Source: Anaerolineae bacterium (GTDB lineage: Bacteria; Chloroflexota; Anaerolineae; Aggregatilineales; Phototrophicaceae). From it: 64,000 nt of DNA. The notes beneath the pieces are model-generated. The model saw only the letters and a program-made list of their open reading frames with translations, had not been told where the DNA came from and did no database searches. Both the position numbers and the translations under genes were made by a program. Below are positions 42,851-51,352 of this stretch, piece by piece. The stretch's first letter is position 1; every line of letters starts with the position of its first letter. Location: assembly GCA_020849765.1 (NCBI GenBank), contig JADLAY010000034.1, positions 62,001-126,000 of the forward strand. The letters run 5' to 3'.

Positions 42851-44617
42851 TCAGAAGTAACTGGCGATCAAGTCCAGCACGCGGCTGATGTTATCCGGAT
42901 CGCCGGCCTGCACGCGCGTATTGCTGGCGCGCGCAATGGCATTCAAGGTCTGGATATCGGCATCGGCCCCATAGGCGACCGGGATGACGATCACCGGGTT
43001 GAGCGCGTCCGACGTCTCGTTGACCGCGTTGATCGCATCCTGCAGCGTGAAGCCGCGATCGCCCGTGTCTTCGCCATCGCTGAGGATGACGACGGCGCGA
43101 ATGCGCGTCTCGTCCGATTGCTGGTTCATCACTTCGACCGACTGCTGCACGGCCCCGTAGAGCTCCGTGCCGCCGTCCGCGCGCAGACTGCGAATTTGCG
43201 AATAGAGCTGGTCGCTGACGCGTTCGTAATCCTCGATGTTCACGCGCAGCGTCACCTGATCGCTGAAGGTCGCCAGCCCAACGCGGTTGTTGGTCTCCAT
43301 CGTGCTGAGGAAGGCCAGCGCCGCTTCCTGTGCCTGCGCCAATTTGTCGTCGTTGGACATCGAGCCGGATGTGTCGATGACGAGCAGGATATCCGCCTGC
43401 TTCTTGACCAGCGACCAGCTTTGCTGAATCGCCGCGATCACGTCGGCATCCGGCACATCGAGCACGGTCGTCGGCTTATCCGGATCGATGCCGTTTTCTT
43501 CCACGAACGGGAACTCGAGCGGCACGTCGGAATTGGCCGGGCGGAAGCCCTGCGACATGATCAGGCGCTGCACGTCCGGCGTCAGCACGTAGTCGACGAA
43601 CACGCGCGCGGCGTCCTGCTGTTCCGGCGCCACCCAGTCGGCATTGACGATGCCCATCGGGTGCTCATGCCAGAAGGTGCCCTCTTTCGGGTAGAGCGCG
43701 ACCAGCCGTTCCGGCGGCTGATACTCGGTCAGCCCGCGGTTGATGAAGATCAGGTCGTTTTCTTCCAGGGCGACGAAATCGAGATAGTTCGGCCCCTGCG
43801 CGATGTACTCTTTGAACTCGGTCGTACGGCTCGAATAATGCCGGATCAACTGCTCAAGTTCGCGCACGCCGTCTTGAATATTCGCGTCGTTGACCTGCGC
43901 CGCCGTCAAGCGCCGCCCGGTGAAGCCATCCACGCGCGCGGAGGCGTAGAACTCGGCGATCAAGGTCGACAGCGCCGTCGAACTCACCAGCGGATCGGTA
44001 TGGCCGTAGTAAACAGTGCGGCGGCCATTCGGAATGCCGTAATCCTGCCAGCCGTTCGGGCTTTGCAGCACGGCGAGCAGTTCTTGCCAGCCGATTTCGT
44101 CATAACCGACGGTCTGTTGAATCGCGCGCAGACGGCTCTCCCAGATCGCCATCACGACCGGAGCGAGCGCCGTCGCGCGGGCTTGTGACAGATCGAAGAC
44201 GCGCCGCCCGGACTGGTAGTTCGCCAGCGCCAGCCAGTGACTCACCGACGGCTCGAAGATGACAGGCCGCTCGACGTTCTGATTGTTCGGGGCGATGAAC
44301 GCGTTGACGATACCCTGCATGACCGTCCCCGAAGAGCCGGACTTGCCCGTCACGTAGACCGGGCGCTCACCGCTGGCCAGCCCCTGGCCCGTGATCGGGT
44401 TGCGCCCCTGCGCATAGGCACGGTTGAAATCGTCGATCACCTGCGGCATGTAGAGTTCGGACTCCGGCGCGTAGATGATGCTCACGTCGATGGCATTGTT
44501 CGGGCGCGAGACGGTGCCGTTGTTGCTCGGCACGTTCGTATCGCCGCCGTTCTGGCAGCCCACCAACATCATGACAGCCAAGAGCGTCAGCAGTAACAAC
44601 CCATGACGCTTGCCCAT
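42851..44617 (-). CDS. lipoprotein with substrate-binding-like and vWA domains
   Basis: A 588-residue lipoprotein (lipobox LVGC, Cys 21). Residues 40-385 resemble a periplasmic solute-binding fold (VTGKSGSSGTVMQGI, NDLIFINRG, GIVNADWV, PDVQRLIMSQGFRP). Residues 405-588 are a von Willebrand A domain with the MIDAS motif DILLVIDTSGSMS and later Thr and Asp ligands (LSDGEDTGD). The next gene upstream encodes a second substrate-binding-like protein. The fusion suggests a surface receptor that binds a ligand and a partner protein through the metal site. Confidence 0.82.
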   Translation of the reverse strand: MGKRHGLLLLTLLAVMMLVGCQNGGDTNVPSNNGTVSRPNNAIDVSIIYAPESELYMPQVIDDFNRAYAQGRNPITGQGLASGERPVYVTGKSGSSGTVMQGIVNAFIAPNNQNVERPVIFEPSVSHWLALANYQSGRRVFDLSQARATALAPVVMAIWESRLRAIQQTVGYDEIGWQELLAVLQSPNGWQDYGIPNGRRTVYYGHTDPLVSSTALSTLIAEFYASARVDGFTGRRLTAAQVNDANIQDGVRELEQLIRHYSSRTTEFKEYIAQGPNYLDFVALEENDLIFINRGLTEYQPPERLVALYPKEGTFWHEHPMGIVNADWVAPEQQDAARVFVDYVLTPDVQRLIMSQGFRPANSDVPLEFPFVEENGIDPDKPTTVLDVPDADVIAAIQQSWSLVKKQADILLVIDTSGSMSNDDKLAQAQEAALAFLSTMETNNRVGLATFSDQVTLRVNIEDYERVSDQLYSQIRSLRADGGTELYGAVQQSVEVMNQQSDETRIRAVVILSDGEDTGDRGFTLQDAINAVNETSDALNPVIVIPVAYGADADIQTLNAIARASNTRVQAGDPDNISRVLDLIASYF

Positions 44618-44641
44618 ATCAATCCCTCCGCTTATCAGGTG

Positions 44642-45739
44642 TTAGCCTGCCCAATTGATCATGCGTAAGACCTCGTTCCGCGTTGGCGGTGTGACGGTCG
44701 TCGCCATATCTGGGGTCAGGACGATGCCATAAGTCTCGCCAGCGGCGAACAAGGCCGCAGTCTCGCTGATATTGCCGTCGAGTGGGCGCAAGCCAAACTC
44801 AATCGCGCGCGCCTGCTCCCCCGGTGTTTGCAGCCAATCGGCAAAGCGATAGACGGCATCGCGCTCGATGCTGGTCATCTCCGGCGCATCCCAAAGTGCC
44901 ACCGGGAACTGGTAGAGCACTGTATAGGCCGGATAGCTGAAGAGCACCGGCTCGCGCTGGACGATGCCACTCAGATTGACGAGCCACTGGCTTTCCGGCA
45001 GAAGCGCGATCTCGCCCGTTGACGGGCCGCGCGTGAGCGCCGCCGCCGGGTCGGCGCCGATCGTGTTGAAGTTGGGCACACTATTGAGCACACGCTGCAT
45101 CCATTCGCGGAAAGCCGTGTCGCTCAGTGAGGCCGCTTCCAGATCGGTCGTCCCGAAATAGGCGCCCGCCCCGCTGAAGAGCACGCCCAATCCTCCTGCG
45201 GTCGTCGACGGTCTGGAGAAGATCAGCTTGACGAAGCCCCAACTGGCGTCACCGCCTAGCGTAGCCCAGCTTTCCGCATCGGCGATCTGCTGGACGCGCT
45301 GCCAATCAAGCGCGGCGGTCGTATCGGATTCGGCGACGGCGGCGCGGCTCTCGAAAATGCCCCACACCAGCAGCGTGTGCGCCGTCTCCGGCGCGATCAC
45401 GACCAGCGGCAGGCGCGCGTCGACCGCATAATCAACCGACGAGGCCAGCGCCGGAATCCAGGCCTGAGGATGCTGCTGCGCCGAAAATGCCCGCGTGCTG
45501 TCGTTCCAGACCGCAGGATCGTCGACCGGCTGCACATGCACGGCAATGCGCTGCCCACTGCCCAGCAGCGGATTGGTCGCGTTGAAGGATTCCGCAGACG
45601 CGCTGACCCAGGCTTGCGCCAGCGGGCTGACCGCAAAGGTGATTTCCAATGGCGGCTGCGAGCGCAAAAACTGGCTTGCGCCGATGACAGCCAGCGCAAT
45701 CAGCACAAACAAGATGACGAAAACACTGCCCCGTTTCAT
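44642..45739 (-). CDS. membrane-anchored substrate-binding-like protein
   Basis: A 365-residue protein with an N-terminal hydrophobic segment (FVILFVLIALAVIGA) and no lipobox, so it is probably anchored or secreted. The rest resembles the substrate-binding half of the following vWA lipoprotein (EITFAVSPLAQAWVSASAES, GEIALLPESQWLVNLSG, RDAVYRFADWLQTPGEQARA). It precedes that gene by 24 bp on the same strand. The two look like paralogous binding modules. No transporter permease is nearby, so sensing or assembly is more likely than uptake. Confidence 0.72.
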   Translation of the reverse strand: MKRGSVFVILFVLIALAVIGASQFLRSQPPLEITFAVSPLAQAWVSASAESFNATNPLLGSGQRIAVHVQPVDDPAVWNDSTRAFSAQQHPQAWIPALASSVDYAVDARLPLVVIAPETAHTLLVWGIFESRAAVAESDTTAALDWQRVQQIADAESWATLGGDASWGFVKLIFSRPSTTAGGLGVLFSGAGAYFGTTDLEAASLSDTAFREWMQRVLNSVPNFNTIGADPAAALTRGPSTGEIALLPESQWLVNLSGIVQREPVLFSYPAYTVLYQFPVALWDAPEMTSIERDAVYRFADWLQTPGEQARAIEFGLRPLDGNISETAALFAAGETYGIVLTPDMATTVTPPTRNEVLRMINWAG

Positions 45740-45864
45740 GGATTCTTTCTGGATTCCCCGAAATATTAAAATGAGTCTACCAGCGAACCGAAGAATCGAC
45801 TTACCCCAATTTTAAGGGAATGCCGCGAGCAGGACAATTTTCACAGACCGAGGAAAACGACAAG

Positions 45865-45878
45865 CATGCTACAATCGA
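45865..45878 (+). promoter_or_regulatory. extended -10 promoter of LysM gene
   Basis: CATGCTACAATCGA contains TGCTACAAT, an extended -10 (TG-N-TACAAT). The same 14 bases occur upstream of the protease gene at 59244. No good -35 is present, as expected for this promoter type. Confidence 0.5.
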
Positions 45879-45920
45879 TCCAGTTTTCCAGTCCTAAACG
45901 GCTGACAAAGGGGCATCGTC

Positions 45921-46679
45921 ATGAAATCTACTGGAAACGCACTACGAGGCATGTTGGTCGGTCTGGCGCTGCTCACGATCGGCGCCGCCGGGGTGATGGC
46001 GCAGGACAATGCGTTCGTCCTCGAAGGCGACATGACCTATACCGTCGAGATCGCGGATACGCTGGATAAGATCGGAGCGATCTTCGACGTGAAGGTCGAA
46101 TGCATCGCGGACATGAACGACCTGAGCGTCACCGATACCATCTTCCCCGGCCAGGAATTGACCATCAGTGATAGCTGCCCGCGCTATGGCGGCACCGACA
46201 CCGTGCGCAATCCACGGGAGAATGCCACCCCGGCGTTCGGCCTCCAGGTGCCGCCCGGCAGTGAAGGCCAGGGCGGCGGTGGGGCGCAGGTCTGGGTCGT
46301 CGGTCTCAACGACACGCTCGATACCATCGGCCAGGCGCTGGACGTCTCCGTCATCTCGCTGCAGGTCGCCAACGACCTCGAAGCGGCGGACACGATCTAC
46401 GTTGGGCAAGAAATCGTCATCCCTGGTGATGCACCCGCCTACGGGGTGTTCCCTGCGCTCACGACACCGCCCGGCGAGGGTCAGGGTGGCGGCGGTGGCG
46501 GCGACGTCTATGTCGTGCAGCCGCGCGACACGCTGGACGTGATCGGCGCGACGGTCAACGCGCAGGTCGCCTGTCTGGTCGCTGCCAACGAGCTGGCCGA
46601 CGCCGGTCAGATCTTCCCCGGCCAGGCGCTGATCATCCCGCCCGACTGCCCGACATACGACGGCTTTTCCACGCCGTAG
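45921..46679 (+). CDS. secreted triple-LysM protein
   Basis: A 252-residue exported protein. After a signal peptide (ends GVMAQ) come three LysM-like units at about residues 40-85, 124-168 and 196-240. Each has the pattern DTLDxIG and a closing PGQELTI/VGQEIVI/PGQALII strand. Gly-rich linkers (GQGGGG) separate them. LysM units bind N-acetylglucosamine polymers such as peptidoglycan. No enzyme domain is attached, so it may coat or tether the wall. The single-Cys pairs near each unit's start and end probably form disulfides. Confidence 0.85.
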   Translation: MKSTGNALRGMLVGLALLTIGAAGVMAQDNAFVLEGDMTYTVEIADTLDKIGAIFDVKVECIADMNDLSVTDTIFPGQELTISDSCPRYGGTDTVRNPRENATPAFGLQVPPGSEGQGGGGAQVWVVGLNDTLDTIGQALDVSVISLQVANDLEAADTIYVGQEIVIPGDAPAYGVFPALTTPPGEGQGGGGGGDVYVVQPRDTLDVIGATVNAQVACLVAANELADAGQIFPGQALIIPPDCPTYDGFSTP

Positions 46680-46701
46680 CCCGATCTACCGCGAAGAAAG
46701 C

Positions 46702-46730
46702 AGGAGCGTCCGCCGCGGCGTGACGCTCCT
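46702..46730. terminator. hairpin between convergent LysM and DinB-like genes
   Basis: Perfect 9-bp stem AGGAGCGTC (46702-46710) with GACGCTCCT (46722-46730). It lies between two convergent genes; T-tracts are weak on both sides. Confidence 0.4.
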
Positions 46731-46748
46731 CAATCAGCCTGTGAGCAT

Positions 46749-47210
46749 TCAAGAACGCAGCTTGTACGCTTCCAGATTGGCGTGCAGCAGTAAATAGCGG
46801 AGCCAGCCACGCACCGTCAGGTCGCCGTACTTGTTGTGCTTGATGCGCGCATCGCCGACCTTCGCGCGGTCGAGCAGGCCGATCAGCCGGATCGTTTCTC
46901 GCCGTGTCTCGGCGAACATCTGGCGCAGCGCCGTGACGTCCGTCTCACGAGATGGGCGGTAGCCGTCGTATTCGTCCAGCTCGAACGGATCGCCGAGCGC
47001 CACGCGCAGCCGCCGCTGTCCCCAGCGCTCGATGCCGACGATGTGGCTGAGCACGCGCCTGTTGTAACGCGCATCCGGGTAGCGCTCGAACTTGCGCTGC
47101 AAGTTCTGCCCGGCGGCTTGCAGCGCGACCATCATCTCCGTCAGCGAACGCCCGCGCGTCCAGCGGTTCAAGAAGACATCACTCGCAAATGTGAGCATTC
47201 CCAGCCCCAT
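46749..47210 (-). CDS. DinB-like four-helix protein
   Basis: A 153-residue helical protein with the DinB/YfiT four-helix pattern. A first helix contains LTEMMVALQAAGQNL, RRVLSHIVGIERWGQRRLR follows, and WLRYLLLHANLEAYKL lies at the C-terminus. The family normally uses three histidines for metal; here one is in LSHIVG and one in LLLHANLE, and the third is not obvious, so metal binding is uncertain. Possible roles include thiol-S-transferase. The start is one of three in-frame codons (47225 TTG, 47210, 47198). Confidence 0.6.
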   Translation of the reverse strand: MGLGMLTFASDVFLNRWTRGRSLTEMMVALQAAGQNLQRKFERYPDARYNRRVLSHIVGIERWGQRRLRVALGDPFELDEYDGYRPSRETDVTALRQMFAETRRETIRLIGLLDRAKVGDARIKHNKYGDLTVRGWLRYLLLHANLEAYKLRS

Positions 47211-47249
47211 TTCATCCCCGATCAACTCCCTTCGCGCGCCACAAGATTA

Positions 47250-47258
47250 TGCTATACT
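47250..47258 (+). promoter_or_regulatory. extended -10 promoter of gatA
   Basis: TGCTATACT (TG at 47250-47251, TATACT at 47253-47258) is an extended -10 about 40 bases before the gatA start codon. The -35 is poor. Confidence 0.5.
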
Positions 47259-47298
47259 CCGACCTTGCACCAACACACTGAACATTGACGAGAGTGTC

Positions 47299-48756
47299 AT
47301 GACTGACCTGACTCACCTCAGCATTGCCGACGCGCTGGCGAAGCTCCGCGCAAAGTCGATCTCCGCCGTCGAATTGACACAGGCCTATTTGAGCCGCATC
47401 GAACAACTCGAACCGAAGATCAGCGCCTACATCACCGTGACCGCCGAGCGCGCGCTCAAGGACGCGGAAGCTGCCGATCAGGCGCGCGCATCCGGCGACG
47501 AGCGGCCGCTGCTCGGCGTGCCGATGGCGATCAAGGACGTGCTTTCGACCACCGGCGTCGAGACGACCTGCGGCTCCAAGATCCTGCGCGGCTACGTGCC
47601 GGTCTACAGCGCGACCGCCGTCCAGCGCCTGGAAGCGGCGGGTATGATCATGCTGGGCAAAGCGAACATGGACGAGTTCGCCATGGGGTCGTCGACCGAG
47701 AACAGCGCCTTTCAGATCACGCACAACCCGTGGGACACCGACCGTGTGCCGGGTGGCAGCAGTGGTGGCAGCGCGGCAGCGGTGGCCGCTCGGATGGCCG
47801 CCGGAGCATTGGGCACGGATACGGGCGGCAGCGTGCGTGCGCCTGCGGCGTTCTGTGGTGTCGTCGGTCTCAAGCCGAGCTATGGGCGCGTCTCGCGTTA
47901 CGGCCTGGTCGCCTTCGGTTCGTCGCTCGACTGCATCGGGCCGATGGCGCGCACCGTCGAAGACGTCGCCAGCATCCTGCAGGTGATGGCCGGTTACGAT
48001 CCGCTCGATTCGACCAGCATGAACCTCGACGTGCCGGATTATCACGCCGCGCTCGAAGGCGGGGTCAAAGAGCTGCGCATCGGCGTGCCGCGCGAGTACT
48101 TCATCGACGGCGTGCAGCCGGAATTGCAGGCGGCCGTCCAGGCCGCGATTCAGCAGTTCAAGAGCCTGGGCGCCGAGATCGTCGAGATCACGCTGCCGCA
48201 CACGGATTACAGCCTGCCCGTCTACTACATCATCGCCCCCGCGGAAGCGAGCGCCAACCTCGCCCGTTACGACGGCATTCGCTTTGGCCCCAAGATCGAC
48301 AAGAACGACATGTGGGAGACTTACAAGGCGACGCGCGGCCAGGGCTTCGGGCCGGAGGTCAAGCGCCGCATCATGCTTGGCACCTATGCGCTGTCGGCGG
48401 GCTACTACGATGCTTACTATGGCAAGGCGCAGCAGGTGCGCACGCTGATCAAGCAGGATTTCGAGAACGCCTTCGAAACAGTGGACGTCATCGCTGCGCC
48501 GGTCACGCCGCGCACCGCCTTCAAGATCGGCGAGAACGTCAACGATCCGCTGCAGATGTATCTCGAAGATGTGTTCACGCTGCCCGCGTCGCTGGCGGGT
48601 GTGCCCAGCCTCAGCCTGCCGTGTGGGCGCGATCAGAACGGCCTGCCGATTGGCCTGCAGCTGATCGGACGCGCCTTCAGCGAGGATGTGATCCTGCGCG
48701 CTGCGCACACCTACGAGCAGAGCACGGAGTGGCACACCGCCCTGCCCGCGCTCTAG
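47299..48756 (+). CDS. gatA: Asp-tRNA(Asn)/Glu-tRNA(Gln) amidotransferase subunit A
   Basis: A 485-residue amidase. PMAIKDVLST gives the catalytic Lys, GGSSGGSAAAVAARMA the cis-Ser, and TDTGGSVRAPAAFCG the nucleophile Ser of the Ser-cisSer-Lys triad. FAMGSSTENSAF and GLKPSYGRVSRYGLVAF are specific to GatA. It supplies ammonia from glutamine to GatB. GatB and GatC are not in the window, so the subunits are encoded elsewhere. The start at 47299 has GAGAG upstream; longer versions have no support. Its stop shares a CTAG with the convergent peptidase gene. Confidence 0.93.
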   Translation: MTDLTHLSIADALAKLRAKSISAVELTQAYLSRIEQLEPKISAYITVTAERALKDAEAADQARASGDERPLLGVPMAIKDVLSTTGVETTCGSKILRGYVPVYSATAVQRLEAAGMIMLGKANMDEFAMGSSTENSAFQITHNPWDTDRVPGGSSGGSAAAVAARMAAGALGTDTGGSVRAPAAFCGVVGLKPSYGRVSRYGLVAFGSSLDCIGPMARTVEDVASILQVMAGYDPLDSTSMNLDVPDYHAALEGGVKELRIGVPREYFIDGVQPELQAAVQAAIQQFKSLGAEIVEITLPHTDYSLPVYYIIAPAEASANLARYDGIRFGPKIDKNDMWETYKATRGQGFGPEVKRRIMLGTYALSAGYYDAYYGKAQQVRTLIKQDFENAFETVDVIAAPVTPRTAFKIGENVNDPLQMYLEDVFTLPASLAGVPSLSLPCGRDQNGLPIGLQLIGRAFSEDVILRAAHTYEQSTEWHTALPAL

Positions 48757-49841
48757 CCGTCGATCACCCGGTAGTGCCTTAGCCAGTGGCGCAGCTCGTC
48801 GTGCGGGATGGCGTGCAGCGTGTTGCCGTCGCGCCCGGTCAGCGTCTCCGCAGCGACCAGCGCATTCAAGATCGCTTCTTCGACCGACTCGACGGCCGCC
48901 TGGAACAGCAGGTCGATGGCGCGCGTATTCTCATGCAGATGCGCCGTCGTCTCGACGTGGGCTTCCGGCGTATGTGGAAAGCGGCGCGCGGTCGAGAAAG
49001 CAACCAGGAAATCGCCGCTCTGATCGTGACTGGTGGTGCCGGTGCGCGCTAATCCCAATGCGCCGCGGGTCGCCAGCCTGCGCAGTTGACGCGCCGTCAG
49101 CGGCGCATCCGTCGCCAACACCATGATCACAGATCCCGCGCCCGGCTGCGGCATATACTGCTCAAGCATGTGCTTGCCGACCGGCGCGCCGAGTACGCGC
49201 AGTTCCGCCCGCAGGCCCATGTTGGTCTGCACGAGCGCGCCGACCGTGTACTCGCCATCGAGCACCCGCCGCGACGCCGTCCCGATGCCGCCCTTGAACT
49301 GATAGCAGACCGTGCCCGTGCCCGCGCCAACGTTGCCCTCAACAACCGGGCCGGATGCCGCCGACTCGATGGCCGACCAGACTTCCACCACGCCAACGTG
49401 ACGCCCTTGAAGATCGTTGACGAAACCGTCGTTGCATTCGAGCACGACCGGCCCGACCGTGGCCGCTGCAATGCCGATGTCCGGGTTGTCGTGCAGCATG
49501 TAGCTGACGACGGCGTCGGCAGCGCGCCAGACGTTGAGCGTGTTGGTCAACACGATCGGCGTTTCGATGACACCGCGCTCGCGGATCTGCTCGAAGGCGG
49601 TCGCCTTGCCGAAACCATTGAGGGTGTAGACGGCGGCGGCGACCTTCTCGCGATAGAGATTGCCGTCGTGCGGCAGAATGGCCGTCACGCCGGTGCGCAG
49701 CGGCCCTTGACCGGGCACGAGCGCGCCCTCGCCCTTGATAAGCGTCGTATGGCCGACGCGCACGCCCGGCACGTCCGTGATGGCGTTGTACGTGCCAGGC
49801 GGTAGATCGCCCGGCACCACGCCGAAATCGCGCAAACGCAT
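48753..49841 (-). CDS. P1 family peptidase (DmpA/BapA-like)
   Basis: A 362-residue self-processing N-terminal nucleophile hydrolase. DVPGVRVGHTTLI begins the protein as in DmpA. GGVGAGTGTVCYQFKGGIGT-like sequence (about residue 175) and the serine in QPGAGSVIMVLATDAP, which becomes the new N-terminus of the beta chain, are family hallmarks. The family cleaves N-terminal D- or beta-amino acids or acts as L-aminopeptidase. It is the last gene of a coupled five-gene operon, two bases after the CoA-transferase stop. Confidence 0.85.
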   Translation of the reverse strand: MRLRDFGVVPGDLPPGTYNAITDVPGVRVGHTTLIKGEGALVPGQGPLRTGVTAILPHDGNLYREKVAAAVYTLNGFGKATAFEQIRERGVIETPIVLTNTLNVWRAADAVVSYMLHDNPDIGIAAATVGPVVLECNDGFVNDLQGRHVGVVEVWSAIESAASGPVVEGNVGAGTGTVCYQFKGGIGTASRRVLDGEYTVGALVQTNMGLRAELRVLGAPVGKHMLEQYMPQPGAGSVIMVLATDAPLTARQLRRLATRGALGLARTGTTSHDQSGDFLVAFSTARRFPHTPEAHVETTAHLHENTRAIDLLFQAAVESVEEAILNALVAAETLTGRDGNTLHAIPHDELRHWLRHYRVIDG

Positions 49842-49843
49842 AT

Positions 49844-51055
49844 TCAGATGACTCCTTCAGTGCGAAGCTGCGCGATCTCATCCTGATCCAGGTTGAGCAG
49901 CGCACTCAAGACCTTTTCGGTATCCGCCCCATGCAGCGGCGGCGGGGTGCGCACCTGCGGCGGCGTCTGCGAGAATTTGACCGGGTGACCGACCAACTCA
50001 GCAGAAGATCCATTGGCCAGCGCGACTTGCTGCACCAGGCCGCGCGCCATCACATGCGGATCGCGCAAGATGGCGGTGACGTCGTTGACCGGGCCGCACG
50101 GAATACCGAGCGCCAGCAACGCATCGACCCATGCCATCGCCGGGCGCGTCACGAAGATCGCTTGCAGGCTTGCGATCAGTTCGTCGCGATAGCGCACACG
50201 GGCCGGGTTGGTGGCGAAGCGCTCGTCCTCGGCCCATTCGGGATGATCCAGCAGGCGGCACAAGGCGGCAAATTGGCGGTCGTTGCCAACCGCGAGCGCG
50301 AAATCACCGTCGTTGGCGCGGAAGGTCTGGTAGGGAACGATGTTCGGGTGCGCGTTGCCATAGCGGGCGGGCGCCGTCCCGCTGACCAGTGCGTTGCTCG
50401 CCACGTTGACCAGAGACGCCAGCGACGCATCGAGCAGCGAGACGTCGAGCCGCTGGCCGTGCCCGGTCTGCTCGGCAAGGCGCAGGGCCGCCAGGATCGA
50501 GGTCGCCGCGAACAGCCCGGCCAGCACGTCGGTGACGGCAACGCCAACCTTCGACGGCTCGCCCTCGACCGGCCCGGTGATCGACATTAGCCCGCTCATC
50601 GCCTGGATGACAAAGTCGTAGCCCGGTCGCTCGCTGTAAGGCCCTGTCTGGCCGAAGCCGGTGATGCTGCAATAGACGAGCGCCGGGTTGAGCGCGGACA
50701 ACGCCTCGTAGTCGAGTCCATAAGCCGCCATCCCGCCGGGCTTGAAGTTCTCGATCACGACCTGCGACGTGGCCGCCAATTCGCGCGCGATGGCCTGCGC
50801 CCGCTCGTGCTTGAGATTAAGCGTCAGGCTGCGCTTGTTGCGGTTGGCGCACAGATAGTAAGCACTGAGCGCATCGTCACCTTCGCCCGCCCACGGCGGC
50901 CCCCACTGCCGGGTTTCATCGCCGCGCGCAGGCTCCTCGATCTTGATCACGTCAGCGCCAAGATCGGCGAGCAGCATCGTGCAGAAGGGACCGGCGAGCA
51001 CACGCGTGAAATCAAGCACGCGCACGCCGTGTAAAGGCAGCGGAGTCGGTGTCAT
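49844..51055 (-). CDS. family III CoA-transferase (CaiB/BaiF)
   Basis: A 403-residue enzyme that moves CoA between an acyl-CoA and a free acid. The N-terminus VLDFTRVLAGPFCTMLLADLG and IKIEEPARGDETR is the CoA-binding region. VSLLDASLASLVN carries the catalytic Asp (about residue 168), and the C-terminal LGIPCGPVNDVTAIL is also conserved. ATG overlaps the stop of the upstream 2Fe-2S gene (ATGA). Candidate substrates are carnitine-, oxalate-, mesaconate- or bile-acid-like; the sequence does not decide. Confidence 0.88.
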   Translation of the reverse strand: MTPTPLPLHGVRVLDFTRVLAGPFCTMLLADLGADVIKIEEPARGDETRQWGPPWAGEGDDALSAYYLCANRNKRSLTLNLKHERAQAIARELAATSQVVIENFKPGGMAAYGLDYEALSALNPALVYCSITGFGQTGPYSERPGYDFVIQAMSGLMSITGPVEGEPSKVGVAVTDVLAGLFAATSILAALRLAEQTGHGQRLDVSLLDASLASLVNVASNALVSGTAPARYGNAHPNIVPYQTFRANDGDFALAVGNDRQFAALCRLLDHPEWAEDERFATNPARVRYRDELIASLQAIFVTRPAMAWVDALLALGIPCGPVNDVTAILRDPHVMARGLVQQVALANGSSAELVGHPVKFSQTPPQVRTPPPLHGADTEKVLSALLNLDQDEIAQLRTEGVI

Positions 51056-51351
51056 GATGTTTCCAGATGGGCGAGATGCGTCTCAATCAGCTGCTGCAGC
51101 GCCTGTTCGTCGAGTTCGTGATAGGCCGTGCCTTCGGGATAAACGACGCAGTTCGGCCCGACCGCACACATGCTCAGGCAGTTCGCGATTTCCAGCTTGA
51201 CCGGGCGCTCGGCAAACGAATAGCCCGCGTTGATGTCGCTGACGGCCGCATCGAGCAGCTTGTACAGCCGGTCAGCGCGGCGCCCCAGATTGCAGTATTC
51301 GCCCCGGCACAGCACCACGCGCAGCCGTCGATTGCCCTGCTCCGCTGGCAT
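51052..51351 (-). CDS. thioredoxin-like [2Fe-2S] ferredoxin
   Basis: A 99-residue thioredoxin-fold iron-sulfur protein of the NuoE/HoxE type. Cluster ligands are CRGEYC (spacing of four) and CLSMC (spacing of three), with a nearby Cys in VGPNC. It starts one base after the stop of the larger iron-sulfur protein gene and ends inside the CoA-transferase start, so its stoichiometry is tied to both. It probably shuttles electrons to or from the larger protein. Confidence 0.85.
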   Translation of the reverse strand: MPAEQGNRRLRVVLCRGEYCNLGRRADRLYKLLDAAVSDINAGYSFAERPVKLEIANCLSMCAVGPNCVVYPEGTAYHELDEQALQQLIETHLAHLETS

Positions 51352-51352
51352 G

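Noticed and set aside
45921..46679. LysM protein as a peptidoglycan hydrolase
   Set aside because: Only three LysM units and linkers are present; there is no NlpC/P60, amidase or transglycosylase domain.
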